From: Oscillospiraceae bacterium
Lineage (GTDB): Bacteria > Bacillota > Clostridia > UBA1381 > UBA9506
Assembly (NCBI GenBank): GCA_015068855.1
Contig: SVJS01000007.1
Coordinates: 1-64,000, forward strand
Direction: 5' to 3'
DNA length: 64,000 bases
Shown piece by piece: positions 38,400 through 48,287 of the stretch; the stretch's first letter is position 1, and the number at the start of each line of letters is the position of its first letter. The notes beneath the pieces are model-generated. The model was not told where the DNA came from, did not search any database, and was given only the letters and a program-made list of their open reading frames with translations. Made by a program: the position numbers and the translations under genes.

Positions 38400-39656
38400 T
38401 TGGAGAAAATAGTGGTTAAAGGAGGAAAACGGCTTTGCGGCGAGGTTACCGTCAGCGGTGCCAAAAATGCTGTTGTTGCCGTTATACCCGCTGCTATTTT
38501 AGTTGATGGTGTTTGTGTCGTTGAAAATGTACCCAACATCAAGGATGTTCGGGTTATTGTTACCATATTAGAAAACATGGGTGCGGTTGCTGAGTTTACT
38601 GATGCAACAACCCTTACAATTGATTGCCGTCATGTGCAAAAACAAACAGAGCCGGATGCCCTGATGCGGAAAATGCGTGCGTCTTATTATCTGCTTGGTG
38701 CACTGCTCGGACGGTTTCATTCAGCCAAGGTAACAATGCCCGGTGGGTGCTGTTTCGGTACTAGGCCCATTGACCAGCATATTAAAGGGTTTGAAGCGCT
38801 GGGCGCAACTGTCAGACAGGATAGCGACGTGATTGTGGCGGAAGCTGAGCGCCTGGTTGGTACAAGCATTTACTTAGACACAGTCAGCGTTGGTTCCACC
38901 ATTAACATCATGCTGGCAGCGGTTTTAGCAGAGGGCGTAACCGTCATTGAAAATGCCGCCAAGGAACCGCACATTGTTGACCTGGCAAACTTTCTGAATG
39001 CCATGGGTGCCAACATTAAGGGTGCCGGCACAGACGCAATTAAAATTAAAGGTGTTAAGCGGCTATCCGGCGGTACATATTCGATTATTCCCGACCAGAT
39101 TGAAGCCGGAACTTTCATGGTTGCGGCAGCTGCAACAGGCGGGAATGTTCTGGTTAAGAACGTGATTCCCAAGCACATGGAATCCATCAGCGCCAAGCTG
39201 GTTGAAATCGGCGCTAAGGTTATAGAGTATGACGACAGCATCCGTGTGGAGGGTAGTGAAACCCTGTCGCCCGTTAACATTAAAACGCAGCCGTATCCCG
39301 GCTTTCCCACCGATATGCAGCCGCAGATTGTAACGCTTTTGTCTGTCGCAAACGGCATCAGCCTGGTGCGTGAGGGCGTTTGGGACAACCGTTTTCAGTA
39401 TGTTGGCGAGCTTCTTCGCATGGGCGCCAACATTCGTGTTGACGGGAAAACGGCTTTTGTAACCGGTGTTGACCATTTGCAGGGTGCGCCGGTGCGCGCA
39501 ACGGACCTGCGCGGCGGTGCCGGTATGGTTATTGCCGGTCTCATGGCCCACGGCACGACGGAAATTACGGACGTTGAGCATATTGACCGTGGTTATGAAG
39601 ATTTGGAAACCAAATTCAAGCAGCTCGGTGCAGACATTCACCGCGAAAACGATTAA
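38400..39656 (+). CDS. murA: UDP-N-acetylglucosamine 1-carboxyvinyltransferase
   Basis: VSGAKNAVVAVIPA; MPGGCCFGTRPIDQHIKGFEALGA; TTG start. Confidence 0.95.
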   Translation: MEKIVVKGGKRLCGEVTVSGAKNAVVAVIPAAILVDGVCVVENVPNIKDVRVIVTILENMGAVAEFTDATTLTIDCRHVQKQTEPDALMRKMRASYYLLGALLGRFHSAKVTMPGGCCFGTRPIDQHIKGFEALGATVRQDSDVIVAEAERLVGTSIYLDTVSVGSTINIMLAAVLAEGVTVIENAAKEPHIVDLANFLNAMGANIKGAGTDAIKIKGVKRLSGGTYSIIPDQIEAGTFMVAAAATGGNVLVKNVIPKHMESISAKLVEIGAKVIEYDDSIRVEGSETLSPVNIKTQPYPGFPTDMQPQIVTLLSVANGISLVREGVWDNRFQYVGELLRMGANIRVDGKTAFVTGVDHLQGAPVRATDLRGGAGMVIAGLMAHGTTEITDVEHIDRGYEDLETKFKQLGADIHREND

Positions 39657-39752
39657 TGTGTTTATCCCCATAATGCCTCGTTTGTCCACGACGAGAGCAG
39701 GGAGCTATATATTACTAATTACGCAATGTGGGCAGAAAGGCAAGGAACAAGT

Positions 39753-40289
39753 ATGAAAAATTGTAAAATCATGTTGGCCGGTTTTGGCGGACAAGGTATT
39801 TTGTTTGCCGGTAAGGTACTCGCTTATGCCGGCTTAAAAGCAGGCAGAGAGGTTTCCTGGTTACCCTCTTACGGCCCGGAGATGCGTGGCGGCACATGTA
39901 ATTGCAGCGTTGTTATTTCCGATAAACCGGTGGGTTCTCCCGTTATCCCGAATCCGGATGTTTTAGTGGCTATGAACAGACCGTCGCTGGATAAATTTGA
40001 AAAAACACTGGTCAGCGGTGGTGTTATCATTACAGACAGTTCCATGGTTGATCGTGATGTTGAGAGAGATGATGTAACTGTTGTTGCCATTCCTGCAAAG
40101 GAAATTGCACTCAGCAATGATTTGGGAAATCTGGCTAACATGGTTATTGTGGGTCGACTGTTAAAGGAAACAGGCCTGTATTCGTTAGATGAAATCAAAG
40201 AGGGTCTTGCAAAAAGCATTCCTCCCAGCAAAGCAGCACTGCTTGAAAAGAACGTAAAGGCCATTGAGCTTGGCTTTCAATATGCATAA
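39753..40289 (+). CDS. 2-oxoacid:acceptor oxidoreductase gamma subunit (KorC/VorC/PorG-like), orphan
   Basis: MLAGFGGQGILFAGKVLAYAGLKAGREVSWLPSYGPEMRGGTCNCSVVIS. Confidence 0.9.
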   Translation: MKNCKIMLAGFGGQGILFAGKVLAYAGLKAGREVSWLPSYGPEMRGGTCNCSVVISDKPVGSPVIPNPDVLVAMNRPSLDKFEKTLVSGGVIITDSSMVDRDVERDDVTVVAIPAKEIALSNDLGNLANMVIVGRLLKETGLYSLDEIKEGLAKSIPPSKAALLEKNVKAIELGFQYA

Positions 40290-40342
40290 TTGCAGACAGT
40301 ATTTCTGCAAGTACATTTAAGAAAAACAAAAGGGGTGGCACG

Positions 40343-41041
40343 ATGGAACGAGTTGTCTTGGTTGTGGATGATGAAAAACCGATTCTTGACATTTTGAAGT
40401 TTAATCTTGAAAAAGAAGGTTTTCGGGTTTTGGGCGCTTCCGATGGCGAAGAAGGTCTGGTGCTGGCACTCACGCAAAATCCTGACCTCATTTTGCTTGA
40501 CATTATGTTGCCGAAATTAGATGGTTTTGACGTTTGCAAGCGCATTCGTGAAAAATCCAATGTGCCCATTATTATGATAACGGCTCGTGAGGAAGAGGTC
40601 GATAAGGTGCTGGGTTTAGAGCTCGGCGCAGATGACTATATCACCAAGCCGTTCAGCATTCGCGAGGTTCTGGCCCGTGTCAGAGCCAACATGCGCCGCT
40701 TTGCCGGCGATGCCAAGGAGGGAGCGCAGGATATCATCACAGCGGCTCCCGACCTTTTGATTAACACGACCAAATATGAGGTCATCAAAAATGGTGCGCC
40801 TCTTGATTTAACCCTGAGAGAATATGAGCTTTTGAAGTATCTGGTCACGCAGCCGAATCGCATTTTCTCCCGCGAAGCCCTGCTGTCTAATGTCTGGGGC
40901 TATGAGTTTTACGGGGATGTGCGCACAGTGGATGTTACGGTTCGTCGTCTTCGTGAAAAGCTGGAGGATGATTCCAGCAATCCCCGTTACATTTTAACCA
41001 AGCGCGGCGTTGGGTATTATTTCAACAAATCAGCCGAATAA
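40343..41041 (+). CDS. walR: response regulator WalR (YycF), OmpR/PhoB family
   Basis: VVDDEKPILDILKFNL; GLELGADDYITKPFS; winged-helix C-terminus; adjacent to walK-yycHI. Confidence 0.94.
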   Translation: MERVVLVVDDEKPILDILKFNLEKEGFRVLGASDGEEGLVLALTQNPDLILLDIMLPKLDGFDVCKRIREKSNVPIIMITAREEEVDKVLGLELGADDYITKPFSIREVLARVRANMRRFAGDAKEGAQDIITAAPDLLINTTKYEVIKNGAPLDLTLREYELLKYLVTQPNRIFSREALLSNVWGYEFYGDVRTVDVTVRRLREKLEDDSSNPRYILTKRGVGYYFNKSAE

Positions 41042-41062
41042 GACGGCGATAGGAGATGCGGC

Positions 41063-42826
41063 ATGTTTAAGGGTCTGCAATGGAAAGTGGTGATGATTTT
41101 CGTTTCCGTGGTAATCGCGATTATGACGGTTGCCGGAACGTTTATGTTTTTCTCCGTCACCAATTCATATTATGAACTGTTTGCGGATGAGATGGATTCG
41201 GTTTTCACAGAATCACTGCTTGAACAGATGAAAACCGGTGCCGCAGCAGGCGAGGATTATGTCAAGCAGGTTTTATCTGCCTATACGGCTCGTATCGGCA
41301 TTGACTCCTACCGCAACTATTACATTTTGGAGGCCCAAAGCGGGCAAGTTATTGATAGCTCTGCCGTGCCGGGAGACAGTTTTTCAATGCATACCCCCAA
41401 CATGATAATGGCCCTTTCGGGGCAGGTTGGTCGTGAGGTCAACCCCAGAGCCTCGGTCATGGACTATGCTGTGCCGGTTCAGGGGGATGGGTTTTTCTAT
41501 GTAATTTATGTCCGCGACACCATGCAGGAACTGACGGCGGTTATTGAGCGCATTGTCAGCATCGTTTTGCAGGCACTTTTGCTGGGTGTTTCCATTGCAC
41601 TGTGTCTCGGTTATTTTCTGTCAAGAACCATCACAACCCCCATTCAGAACCTGACCCACAAGGTGCAGGGCCTGGCAGAGGGCGAGTTTGAGTCTAAAAT
41701 TGAGGTTAAGTCCGATGATGAAATTGGTACCTTAACGGAAGCTTTTAACGACATGTCCACCAAATTGCAGGAAGCCATGCTGCAAATGTCAACGGAAAAG
41801 AATAAGGTGGAAGCCATTTTGGTTAACATGACGGATGGCGTTATGGCCTTTGCAACGGACGGCAACCTGATTCATATTAACCCCACGGCGCGGAAAATGT
41901 TTTCTCTTTCGGAGACGGAAAGCATTAATTTCGATGAGTTTTTTGAAAAAAATCATGCAGACATCCGACTGGGTGATTTGTTATATTTAGAGGATAACCG
42001 CTTTATGGAGCGGGATATTGAGCTTGCCAATCTATCCATTAAAGCCAGCTTTGTTGTGTTTGAAGACGAGCTTGATAACAAAGGCTCCGTTTTGGTTGTG
42101 CTCCATGACGTTACCCGCCAGCAGAAGCTTGAAAATGCACGTCGTGAATTTGTTGCCAATGTGTCTCACGAGCTGAGAACCCCGCTGACGACGGTTAAGT
42201 CCTATGCAGAAACCTTGCTTGATATGGTGGACGGAACCGATGTTCCCGTTTCCTTTATTAATACGATTGTGAATGAAACGGACCGCATGACAAGATTGGT
42301 TAAAGACCTTTTGGTGCTGTCGAGCTTAGAGCAATCGGGGCAGCTTAACAAGTCTAGCTTTGACATGAAAGTGCTTTTGGCGGAGGTGGTTGATACTTTG
42401 AGCCTTGTTGCCAAGGAGCAGGGGCACAGACTAAACCTTAAAACAAAGGGCGACTTCTCTGATTTTTATGGAGACAGAGACCGTTTGGAACAGCTTTTGT
42501 ATAACATTATTTCCAATTCACTTAAATACACGCCCAACGGCGGGAAAATTGAAGTGACGGCTGAACGTATTTATAACACCGTTTATATCCGTGTTAAAGA
42601 TAACGGTATCGGCATTCCGGAAAAGGATTTAGGACGCATTTTTGAACGTTTTTACCGTGTGGATAAAGCCAGAAGCAGGCAGCAGGGCGGAACGGGCCTC
42701 GGGCTTGCTATTTCCAAGAACATTGTGGATGCTCATGAGGGAAACATCTCCATTATGAGCGCCTTGCAAAAGGGTACGGAAGTGACGATTTCCCTGCCTG
42801 TTTTGCCTCCGGAACTGGCCGGCTGA
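41063..42826 (+). CDS. walK: sensor histidine kinase WalK (YycG): HAMP-PAS-HisKA-HATPase
   Basis: FVANVSHELRTPLTTVKSYAETLLD; GTGLGLAISKNIVDAHEG. Confidence 0.94.
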   Translation: MFKGLQWKVVMIFVSVVIAIMTVAGTFMFFSVTNSYYELFADEMDSVFTESLLEQMKTGAAAGEDYVKQVLSAYTARIGIDSYRNYYILEAQSGQVIDSSAVPGDSFSMHTPNMIMALSGQVGREVNPRASVMDYAVPVQGDGFFYVIYVRDTMQELTAVIERIVSIVLQALLLGVSIALCLGYFLSRTITTPIQNLTHKVQGLAEGEFESKIEVKSDDEIGTLTEAFNDMSTKLQEAMLQMSTEKNKVEAILVNMTDGVMAFATDGNLIHINPTARKMFSLSETESINFDEFFEKNHADIRLGDLLYLEDNRFMERDIELANLSIKASFVVFEDELDNKGSVLVVLHDVTRQQKLENARREFVANVSHELRTPLTTVKSYAETLLDMVDGTDVPVSFINTIVNETDRMTRLVKDLLVLSSLEQSGQLNKSSFDMKVLLAEVVDTLSLVAKEQGHRLNLKTKGDFSDFYGDRDRLEQLLYNIISNSLKYTPNGGKIEVTAERIYNTVYIRVKDNGIGIPEKDLGRIFERFYRVDKARSRQQGGTGLGLAISKNIVDAHEGNISIMSALQKGTEVTISLPVLPPELAG

Positions 42827-42867
42827 GTCCCGCATGGGCGAAAAATGTAAATAGAACATAATGTTTT

Positions 42868-42884
42868 CGTAACACGTTTGTAAA
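42868..42884 (+). promoter_or_regulatory. candidate WalR box CGTAAC-N5-TGTAAA
   Basis: One mismatch from TGTWAH-N5-TGTWAH consensus; TATAAT at 42895-42900 immediately downstream. Confidence 0.5.
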
Positions 42885-43114
42885 AAAGACATGGTATAAT
42901 GAACACATACAGGAATAACCTTAATAGGGTTGTGTTCGTTACACCATAAATTTCCTTGAATTATCTTTAATAAGAAAATTTGTGGTATAATAGGAATGCA
43001 GTACAATCTAAACTGGGTATTCGTATTCACTTTTGTCTTGCGTTTTCGTGGCAATTGTGAACTGTAAACAGAATAGAAAGTAACGAGATGAATTTTACTT
43101 AGGAGGTGTTTTAG

Positions 43115-43588
43115 ATGGCTGCAAAAAGTTTGCTTCGCAAGGGAGCGGCATTCGTTTTGGTGATTATGCTGATGAGTGTGACCATGTCAGTGTTAGCTGC
43201 GCCGGACGTGTTGCCTGCGACTGTTGAGTCCACCGCGGAGAACCTGGTAACCTTAAAAGCACCGGAACAGTTGATTTCATCGACGAATAACAGAAAGTTA
43301 CCGATTTCGGCAACTGCACCCCAAGGCGTTTTGGTTTCAGTTTACCGATATAATTATGCCACAGGCTGTTTCCATAAAATTACGACAGGGGATGTACCGC
43401 TTGAATCTGTTGTCGGTTCTACCATGTTGTTTGCCGGTCAGGTTGATTTGAATTCCGGTATGAATAAGTTTTTAATCCGTGGTGCATATGACGACGCAAC
43501 CTATTCCGTTGTGAAGTTTGATGTCAACGTATTAAACGAAGGTTTTATGGATCGGATTAAGGGTGTTATCAGTAATATCTTTAATTAA
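43115..43588 (+). CDS. small secreted protein of unknown function (beta-rich, Ig-like?)
   Basis: Signal peptide MAAKSLLRKGAAFVLVIMLMSVTMSVLAAP; good RBS aggaggtg. Confidence 0.65.
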   Translation: MAAKSLLRKGAAFVLVIMLMSVTMSVLAAPDVLPATVESTAENLVTLKAPEQLISSTNNRKLPISATAPQGVLVSVYRYNYATGCFHKITTGDVPLESVVGSTMLFAGQVDLNSGMNKFLIRGAYDDATYSVVKFDVNVLNEGFMDRIKGVISNIFN

Positions 43589-43712
43589 ACAGAAACAAAA
43601 ATCATGATGGGGCGTCCAGGTGGTTTTCATCCGTCCAGGTTGAAAACGGCGGATGTCCCATTTTATATTCATAAGCCGGTTATGTGCTGGCATAATGATG
43701 GGGAGGCCAACA

Positions 43713-45176
43713 ATGATTAGAAAATATATGCAAAATATTGTCCTGGCGCTTTCAATCTTTGTGGCAGCGGTGCTTGTGTATCAGCTTTGGTTTAACAGCT
43801 ATTTTATGCCGGCAGGGTCAGACTATTTGCGTAGTCATATTCTAAGCCCCCTGGCCCGCTTATTCAAGCAGCAGGTCGAGACTGATTTTTCAGAAGACCT
43901 GCACAGATTATTCAGACCAACTCAAATCGTTCTGCAAACCACCGGTCAACGTGTTGTCTTTTCAGACGGCTCGCCTCATTATCGTGAAGCAAGAGAAATG
44001 GCAGGCGAGGTTGTCAGCGGATGCCTTTCGGGAGACCTCTCCTTAAAGTCACGGGAAAGCGTGGATGAGGAAACCTATTATAACGCCCTAAAAGGTAAAT
44101 CCATTTATGTAGACTATGGGAAAAATTGTGATTTTCGCTTGTTTTCTTATGGCCTTTCAGGGCGGGAAAAAAATCCGCTCACGGAGGATTTAAGCGTCAT
44201 CCGAGGGTATATTATTAACCTACACGATGGCATTATGAACGATTTATCGCTTTACATTCGTGATGAAAAAAGCGGGAACACCTATCGCTATATGCTGGAA
44301 GCGAATAAAACAGAGCTTTCCGAGCGGGTGGATAAAATGATGGCGTCCCAAAACGACGGTCACACGTCCTATTCCTTTGAACTGAACTTTCATAAAATGC
44401 AGGAAACAGCCGTTTCTAAGGTTTTATTTGAACCCAGAGTTTTGATTGACCTTGTTCCCGCGCAAAGGCCCAAGTTGGAGCGTGTTCGCGATAAGCAAAT
44501 GGACGAGATGGTTCAGGGTGCTGGTTCTGTTGACCCGATTTTGAATTCCTTTTCTATTAATGAGCGAACCATGCGACGATATACAGATTTGAATAATGCC
44601 CATGTTTTTGTGGAAAATAACGCTACCTTAACCATTTATCCCGAAGGCCTTTTGGTGTATCAAGCTGTTCCCGGCAGCCGGGGGCTGGATTTATTAGAGG
44701 ATGACAACCGAACGGATTATGATATTTACAAAGCAACGACCCATGCGGTTCAGTTTGTTTCCGGTTTGTGCAATCAGCTTTCTCCGGAGTTTTTTAATCA
44801 TCTGCAAATTACCAGCCATTTGGTGGATGATGCGTCCCGCCCGGGATATTACCGCATTTGCTTTGATTACTGCGTTGACGGCGTCAGCGTTTTGAAAAAA
44901 ACAGAAGCGGGCTTTGAATCTGCCATTGTGGTTGAAATTGAGAATGGGTATTTGCAATCCTACCGCCAGTATATGGATGCCTATGAGGAGCTGGTGGAGA
45001 CCCAGCAACTCAGTCCCATGCTCAGTGCGGCAGACAGTCTGGTTGATTCCATGTACGAGGAGGGCTCGCCGCTCTTTATTCAAGCGATGACTCCAATTTA
45101 TATTGAAGAGGCAGATGGCCGTATTCCTTTGGCATGGAAAGCCAGCGTTAACGGAATCGAAGCCATTGTTGAATAA
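43713..45176 (+). CDS. yycH: YycH-family two-component regulatory protein
   Basis: Single N-terminal TM, position after walRK and before yycI-like ORF, size. Confidence 0.8.
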   Translation: MIRKYMQNIVLALSIFVAAVLVYQLWFNSYFMPAGSDYLRSHILSPLARLFKQQVETDFSEDLHRLFRPTQIVLQTTGQRVVFSDGSPHYREAREMAGEVVSGCLSGDLSLKSRESVDEETYYNALKGKSIYVDYGKNCDFRLFSYGLSGREKNPLTEDLSVIRGYIINLHDGIMNDLSLYIRDEKSGNTYRYMLEANKTELSERVDKMMASQNDGHTSYSFELNFHKMQETAVSKVLFEPRVLIDLVPAQRPKLERVRDKQMDEMVQGAGSVDPILNSFSINERTMRRYTDLNNAHVFVENNATLTIYPEGLLVYQAVPGSRGLDLLEDDNRTDYDIYKATTHAVQFVSGLCNQLSPEFFNHLQITSHLVDDASRPGYYRICFDYCVDGVSVLKKTEAGFESAIVVEIENGYLQSYRQYMDAYEELVETQQLSPMLSAADSLVDSMYEEGSPLFIQAMTPIYIEEADGRIPLAWKASVNGIEAIVE

Positions 45177-45216
45177 AGAAGCGGTACGTGATTAGTCAAA
45201 AAGGGGAGGGCGACAG

Positions 45217-46074
45217 ATGAACTGGGGACGAGCCAAATCAATCCTGATTGTTTTGTTTCTTATAACCGATGTGTTCTTGTCCTTTGTTTTAGTTCAAGGC
45301 AGACAAGCCCAAAACAGCTTATCAAAGGAGGCTATTTCAGCAACTGTTCGAGTGCTGAATAATCATGAGATTTATGTTACGGAGGATGTGATTCCCCGCA
45401 CGCGGACCGCTAACCGTCATGTGGTTTTGCAAAATTTCTTTGCATCCCCTGAGGAAGCAGCCGTAATCATGCTCGGGACGTATACAGTGTTAGAAGCAAA
45501 CGAAGAAGTGCACGCCTATCAATATAAAAACGAGGAAGCGCTTTTGCAGATTACAGATGCAGGTTTTAACTATCTTTGCAGCCGAGAGCATGTGCCTTAC
45601 AAATTGGAAAAAGAGCCAAGCAACAAGGATATGTGGGATAAAGTTTCATCGCAATTGGAAGAACTGGGTTTTAAGCGGGAGGAAACTGCTGTTGAAAACG
45701 AGCGTTGGGAGCAGGGGCTCTATCATGCTGATGTTGTTCCGGTCTTTGAGGACATGAAACTGTATGGCATCTCCATGAAGCTCATAGCGGACAGCCATGG
45801 TATTTTGAGTTTAGAGGGCGCCTGGTTCCATGAGGCAGAGGCGGAAAAAAGTGACGAAGCACTTTTGGATCTTACGGCTGTGCTGACGGCTATGATTTAT
45901 CGTGACGATTGCCGAAACCTTCGTATTGCATCCATTGATACAGGGTTTTATATAGCGGGCGATTACCTGACAAGCAGGGCCATCACGGCGATTCCTGTGT
46001 ATGTGATTCATGACACGGATGATGGCGTTATGTTCTTTGATGCAAGAGCCGGTCAGCTTCTGGCAAGACGGTAA
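45217..46074 (+). CDS. yycI: YycI-family two-component regulatory protein
   Basis: MNWGRAKSILIVLFLITDVFLSFVLV typical YycI N-terminus. Confidence 0.85.
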   Translation: MNWGRAKSILIVLFLITDVFLSFVLVQGRQAQNSLSKEAISATVRVLNNHEIYVTEDVIPRTRTANRHVVLQNFFASPEEAAVIMLGTYTVLEANEEVHAYQYKNEEALLQITDAGFNYLCSREHVPYKLEKEPSNKDMWDKVSSQLEELGFKREETAVENERWEQGLYHADVVPVFEDMKLYGISMKLIADSHGILSLEGAWFHEAEAEKSDEALLDLTAVLTAMIYRDDCRNLRIASIDTGFYIAGDYLTSRAITAIPVYVIHDTDDGVMFFDARAGQLLARR

Positions 46075-46107
46075 CAGAATGAGAAATGTAAGGAAGGAAA
46101 CAAAGAG

Positions 46108-47373
46108 ATGTTAGTTGATATAGCTGAAATTAAAATTCAATCGGGCAACGGAGGCAACGGCCTTGTGGCCTTTCATCGTGAAAAATATGTGGCAGCCGGT
46201 GGCCCTGATGGCGGTGACGGTGGCCGTGGCGGCGACGTTCTTTTTATGGCAGATTCCCGCCTTTTAACCTTGATGGATTTTCGGTATAAAAAGGAATATA
46301 AAGCCCAAAACGGCGGTGATGGCCGTGGCTCTAAATGCTCCGGCAAAAACGGAGAAAATCTGGTCATTCGTGTGCCTGTAGGCACGTTGATTAAGGATGC
46401 GGAAACAGACAGACCCATTGCAGACTTAAACCACGATGGCGCTGTTTTTGTTGCCGCACGAGGCGGTAACGGCGGTTGGGGGAATATGCATTTCGCCACA
46501 CCGACAAGACAAGTTCCCAAGTTTGCCAAGCCGGGCCAGAAAGGCGTTACCCGTCGCATTAAACTGGAGCTTAAACTCTTGGCGGATGTCGGTCTTGTCG
46601 GATTTCCGAATGTTGGTAAATCAACCTTGTTATCTGTTGTTTCCAGCGCCAAACCCAAAATTGCCAACTACCATTTCACGACATTAGAGCCCAATCTGGG
46701 CGTCATTTCAGTTGGAGAAGGGGATAGCTTTGTTATGGCGGACATCCCCGGTATCATTGAAGGCGCCAGCGAGGGAGCCGGTTTAGGCCATGAATTTTTG
46801 CGTCACATTGAGCGCACAAGGCTGCTCCTGCATCTGGTTGATGTATCCGGCATCGAGGGCCGCAATCCCATTGAAGATTTTGATACCATTTGCGAAGAAA
46901 TGAGGCGCTATAACCCCATTTTAGCGGAAAAACCGCAGGTTGTTGTGGCCAATAAAACAGATATCATTACGGATGAGGCAGCCTATGAGGCGTTCAAAAA
47001 GGAAATAGAGGAGCGCGACCTTTTGCTGTTTGAAATCTCAGCCGCAACGGGCAAGGGCACCCGCGAACTGATGGCCTTTGCGTCCGGTTGCTTAAAGGAA
47101 CTGCCCATTCCTGAGCAGGTTGTTTATGAGGATGTTTTAGAGGAAGAGCAGGAGCTTACCTTTACAATTGTTCGTGAAGGAGAAGCGTTCCGCGTGGAAG
47201 GCAGCCGTGCTGAGCATATTGTGAACAGCACTAACTTCTCCGATTATGAATCCCTGCAATTTTTCCAGCGCTCCCTGCGCGACCATGGCATTATTGATGC
47301 CTTAGAAAAAGCGGGCATTCAAGAGGGCGATTTGGTTCGGATGATGGATTTGGAATTTGAGTTTGTACACTAA
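46108..47373 (+). CDS. obgE: GTPase ObgE/CgtA
   Basis: GGPDGGDGGRGGDV; GFPNVGKSTLLSVVS; DIPGIIEGASEGAGLGHEFLRHIERTR. Confidence 0.97.
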   Translation: MLVDIAEIKIQSGNGGNGLVAFHREKYVAAGGPDGGDGGRGGDVLFMADSRLLTLMDFRYKKEYKAQNGGDGRGSKCSGKNGENLVIRVPVGTLIKDAETDRPIADLNHDGAVFVAARGGNGGWGNMHFATPTRQVPKFAKPGQKGVTRRIKLELKLLADVGLVGFPNVGKSTLLSVVSSAKPKIANYHFTTLEPNLGVISVGEGDSFVMADIPGIIEGASEGAGLGHEFLRHIERTRLLLHLVDVSGIEGRNPIEDFDTICEEMRRYNPILAEKPQVVVANKTDIITDEAAYEAFKKEIEERDLLLFEISAATGKGTRELMAFASGCLKELPIPEQVVYEDVLEEEQELTFTIVREGEAFRVEGSRAEHIVNSTNFSDYESLQFFQRSLRDHGIIDALEKAGIQEGDLVRMMDLEFEFVH

Positions 47374-47386
47374 GAGAGGGCTGGCT

Positions 47387-48238
47387 ATGAATGCAATCAG
47401 TTTGCCGTCTGCGGCAAAAATTAACCTGTTATTAAATATCACGGGCAAGCGGGATGATGGCTATCATGATATTGAAAGCCTGATGCAGACCGTTTGCTTT
47501 GGTGACACGGTGCATATTTCCAAGGCGGAGGGCTCACAGATTGTCATTGAAAGCAATCGGGCGGATTTACCGACAGATGCGGGAAACATTGCCTACCGTG
47601 CAGCGACCCTGATGCAGGAGCAATATGGCATCTCCTGCGGCTTTACGATTTATCTTGATAAGAAAATCCCTGTGGCAGCCGGTCTTGCCGGCGGCAGCGG
47701 GAATGCGGCAGCTGTGCTCCATGGCATCAACGAGCTTTGCGGGCTTGGCTTATCGATGGAAAGTCTGGCGCAGTTAGGTTTGCGCCTGGGAGCTGATGTG
47801 CCGTTTTGTTTGTATGGCCATCCGGCGCTGGCAACCGGCATTGGCGAGATTTTGACGCCCGTAACGGGGCTTTCCAATTGTTATATTGTGCTGGTTAACC
47901 CCGGTGTTGGCGTCAGCACGGGCCTTATTTATCAAAGCTTAGACCATGGCAAGCTGCCCGAGGCAGGGGATGCAAAGGCATTGGTTTCGGCCTTGAGCCG
48001 AGGCGATTTGGATGCCGCTTTTCCGGAAATGAAAAACATGATGGAGCCTGCGGCTATTTCCTATTGCCCTGAGATTCAGGATTTAATTGATAGACTGCGC
48101 ATGGTAGGGGCAGACCATGCCATGATGAGCGGTTCGGGTGCCACCTGCTTTGGCATTTTTAAGAAAGAACCGGACGAAAAAGAACTGCGGTCTTGCTTCG
48201 GCAATCATCTGATTGCTATCACAAAACCGCAGATATAA
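47387..48238 (+). CDS. ispE: 4-diphosphocytidyl-2-C-methyl-D-erythritol kinase
   Basis: AKINLLLNITGKRDDGYHDIESLM; PVAAGLAGGSGNAAAVL. Confidence 0.95.
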   Translation: MNAISLPSAAKINLLLNITGKRDDGYHDIESLMQTVCFGDTVHISKAEGSQIVIESNRADLPTDAGNIAYRAATLMQEQYGISCGFTIYLDKKIPVAAGLAGGSGNAAAVLHGINELCGLGLSMESLAQLGLRLGADVPFCLYGHPALATGIGEILTPVTGLSNCYIVLVNPGVGVSTGLIYQSLDHGKLPEAGDAKALVSALSRGDLDAAFPEMKNMMEPAAISYCPEIQDLIDRLRMVGADHAMMSGSGATCFGIFKKEPDEKELRSCFGNHLIAITKPQI

Positions 48239-48250
48239 AACTGTATGTAA

Positions 48251-48287
48251 CAAAAACCCTGAGGAAGACATTCCTCAGGGTTTTTTG
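48251..48287. terminator. bidirectional terminator
   Basis: aaaaccctgaggaagacattcctcagggtttttt. Confidence 0.88.

Noticed and set aside
43589-43712. Hairpin atggggcgtcc...ggatgtcccat as a novel RNA
   Set aside because: Followed by TTTT; most simply a terminator of the small secreted protein gene.
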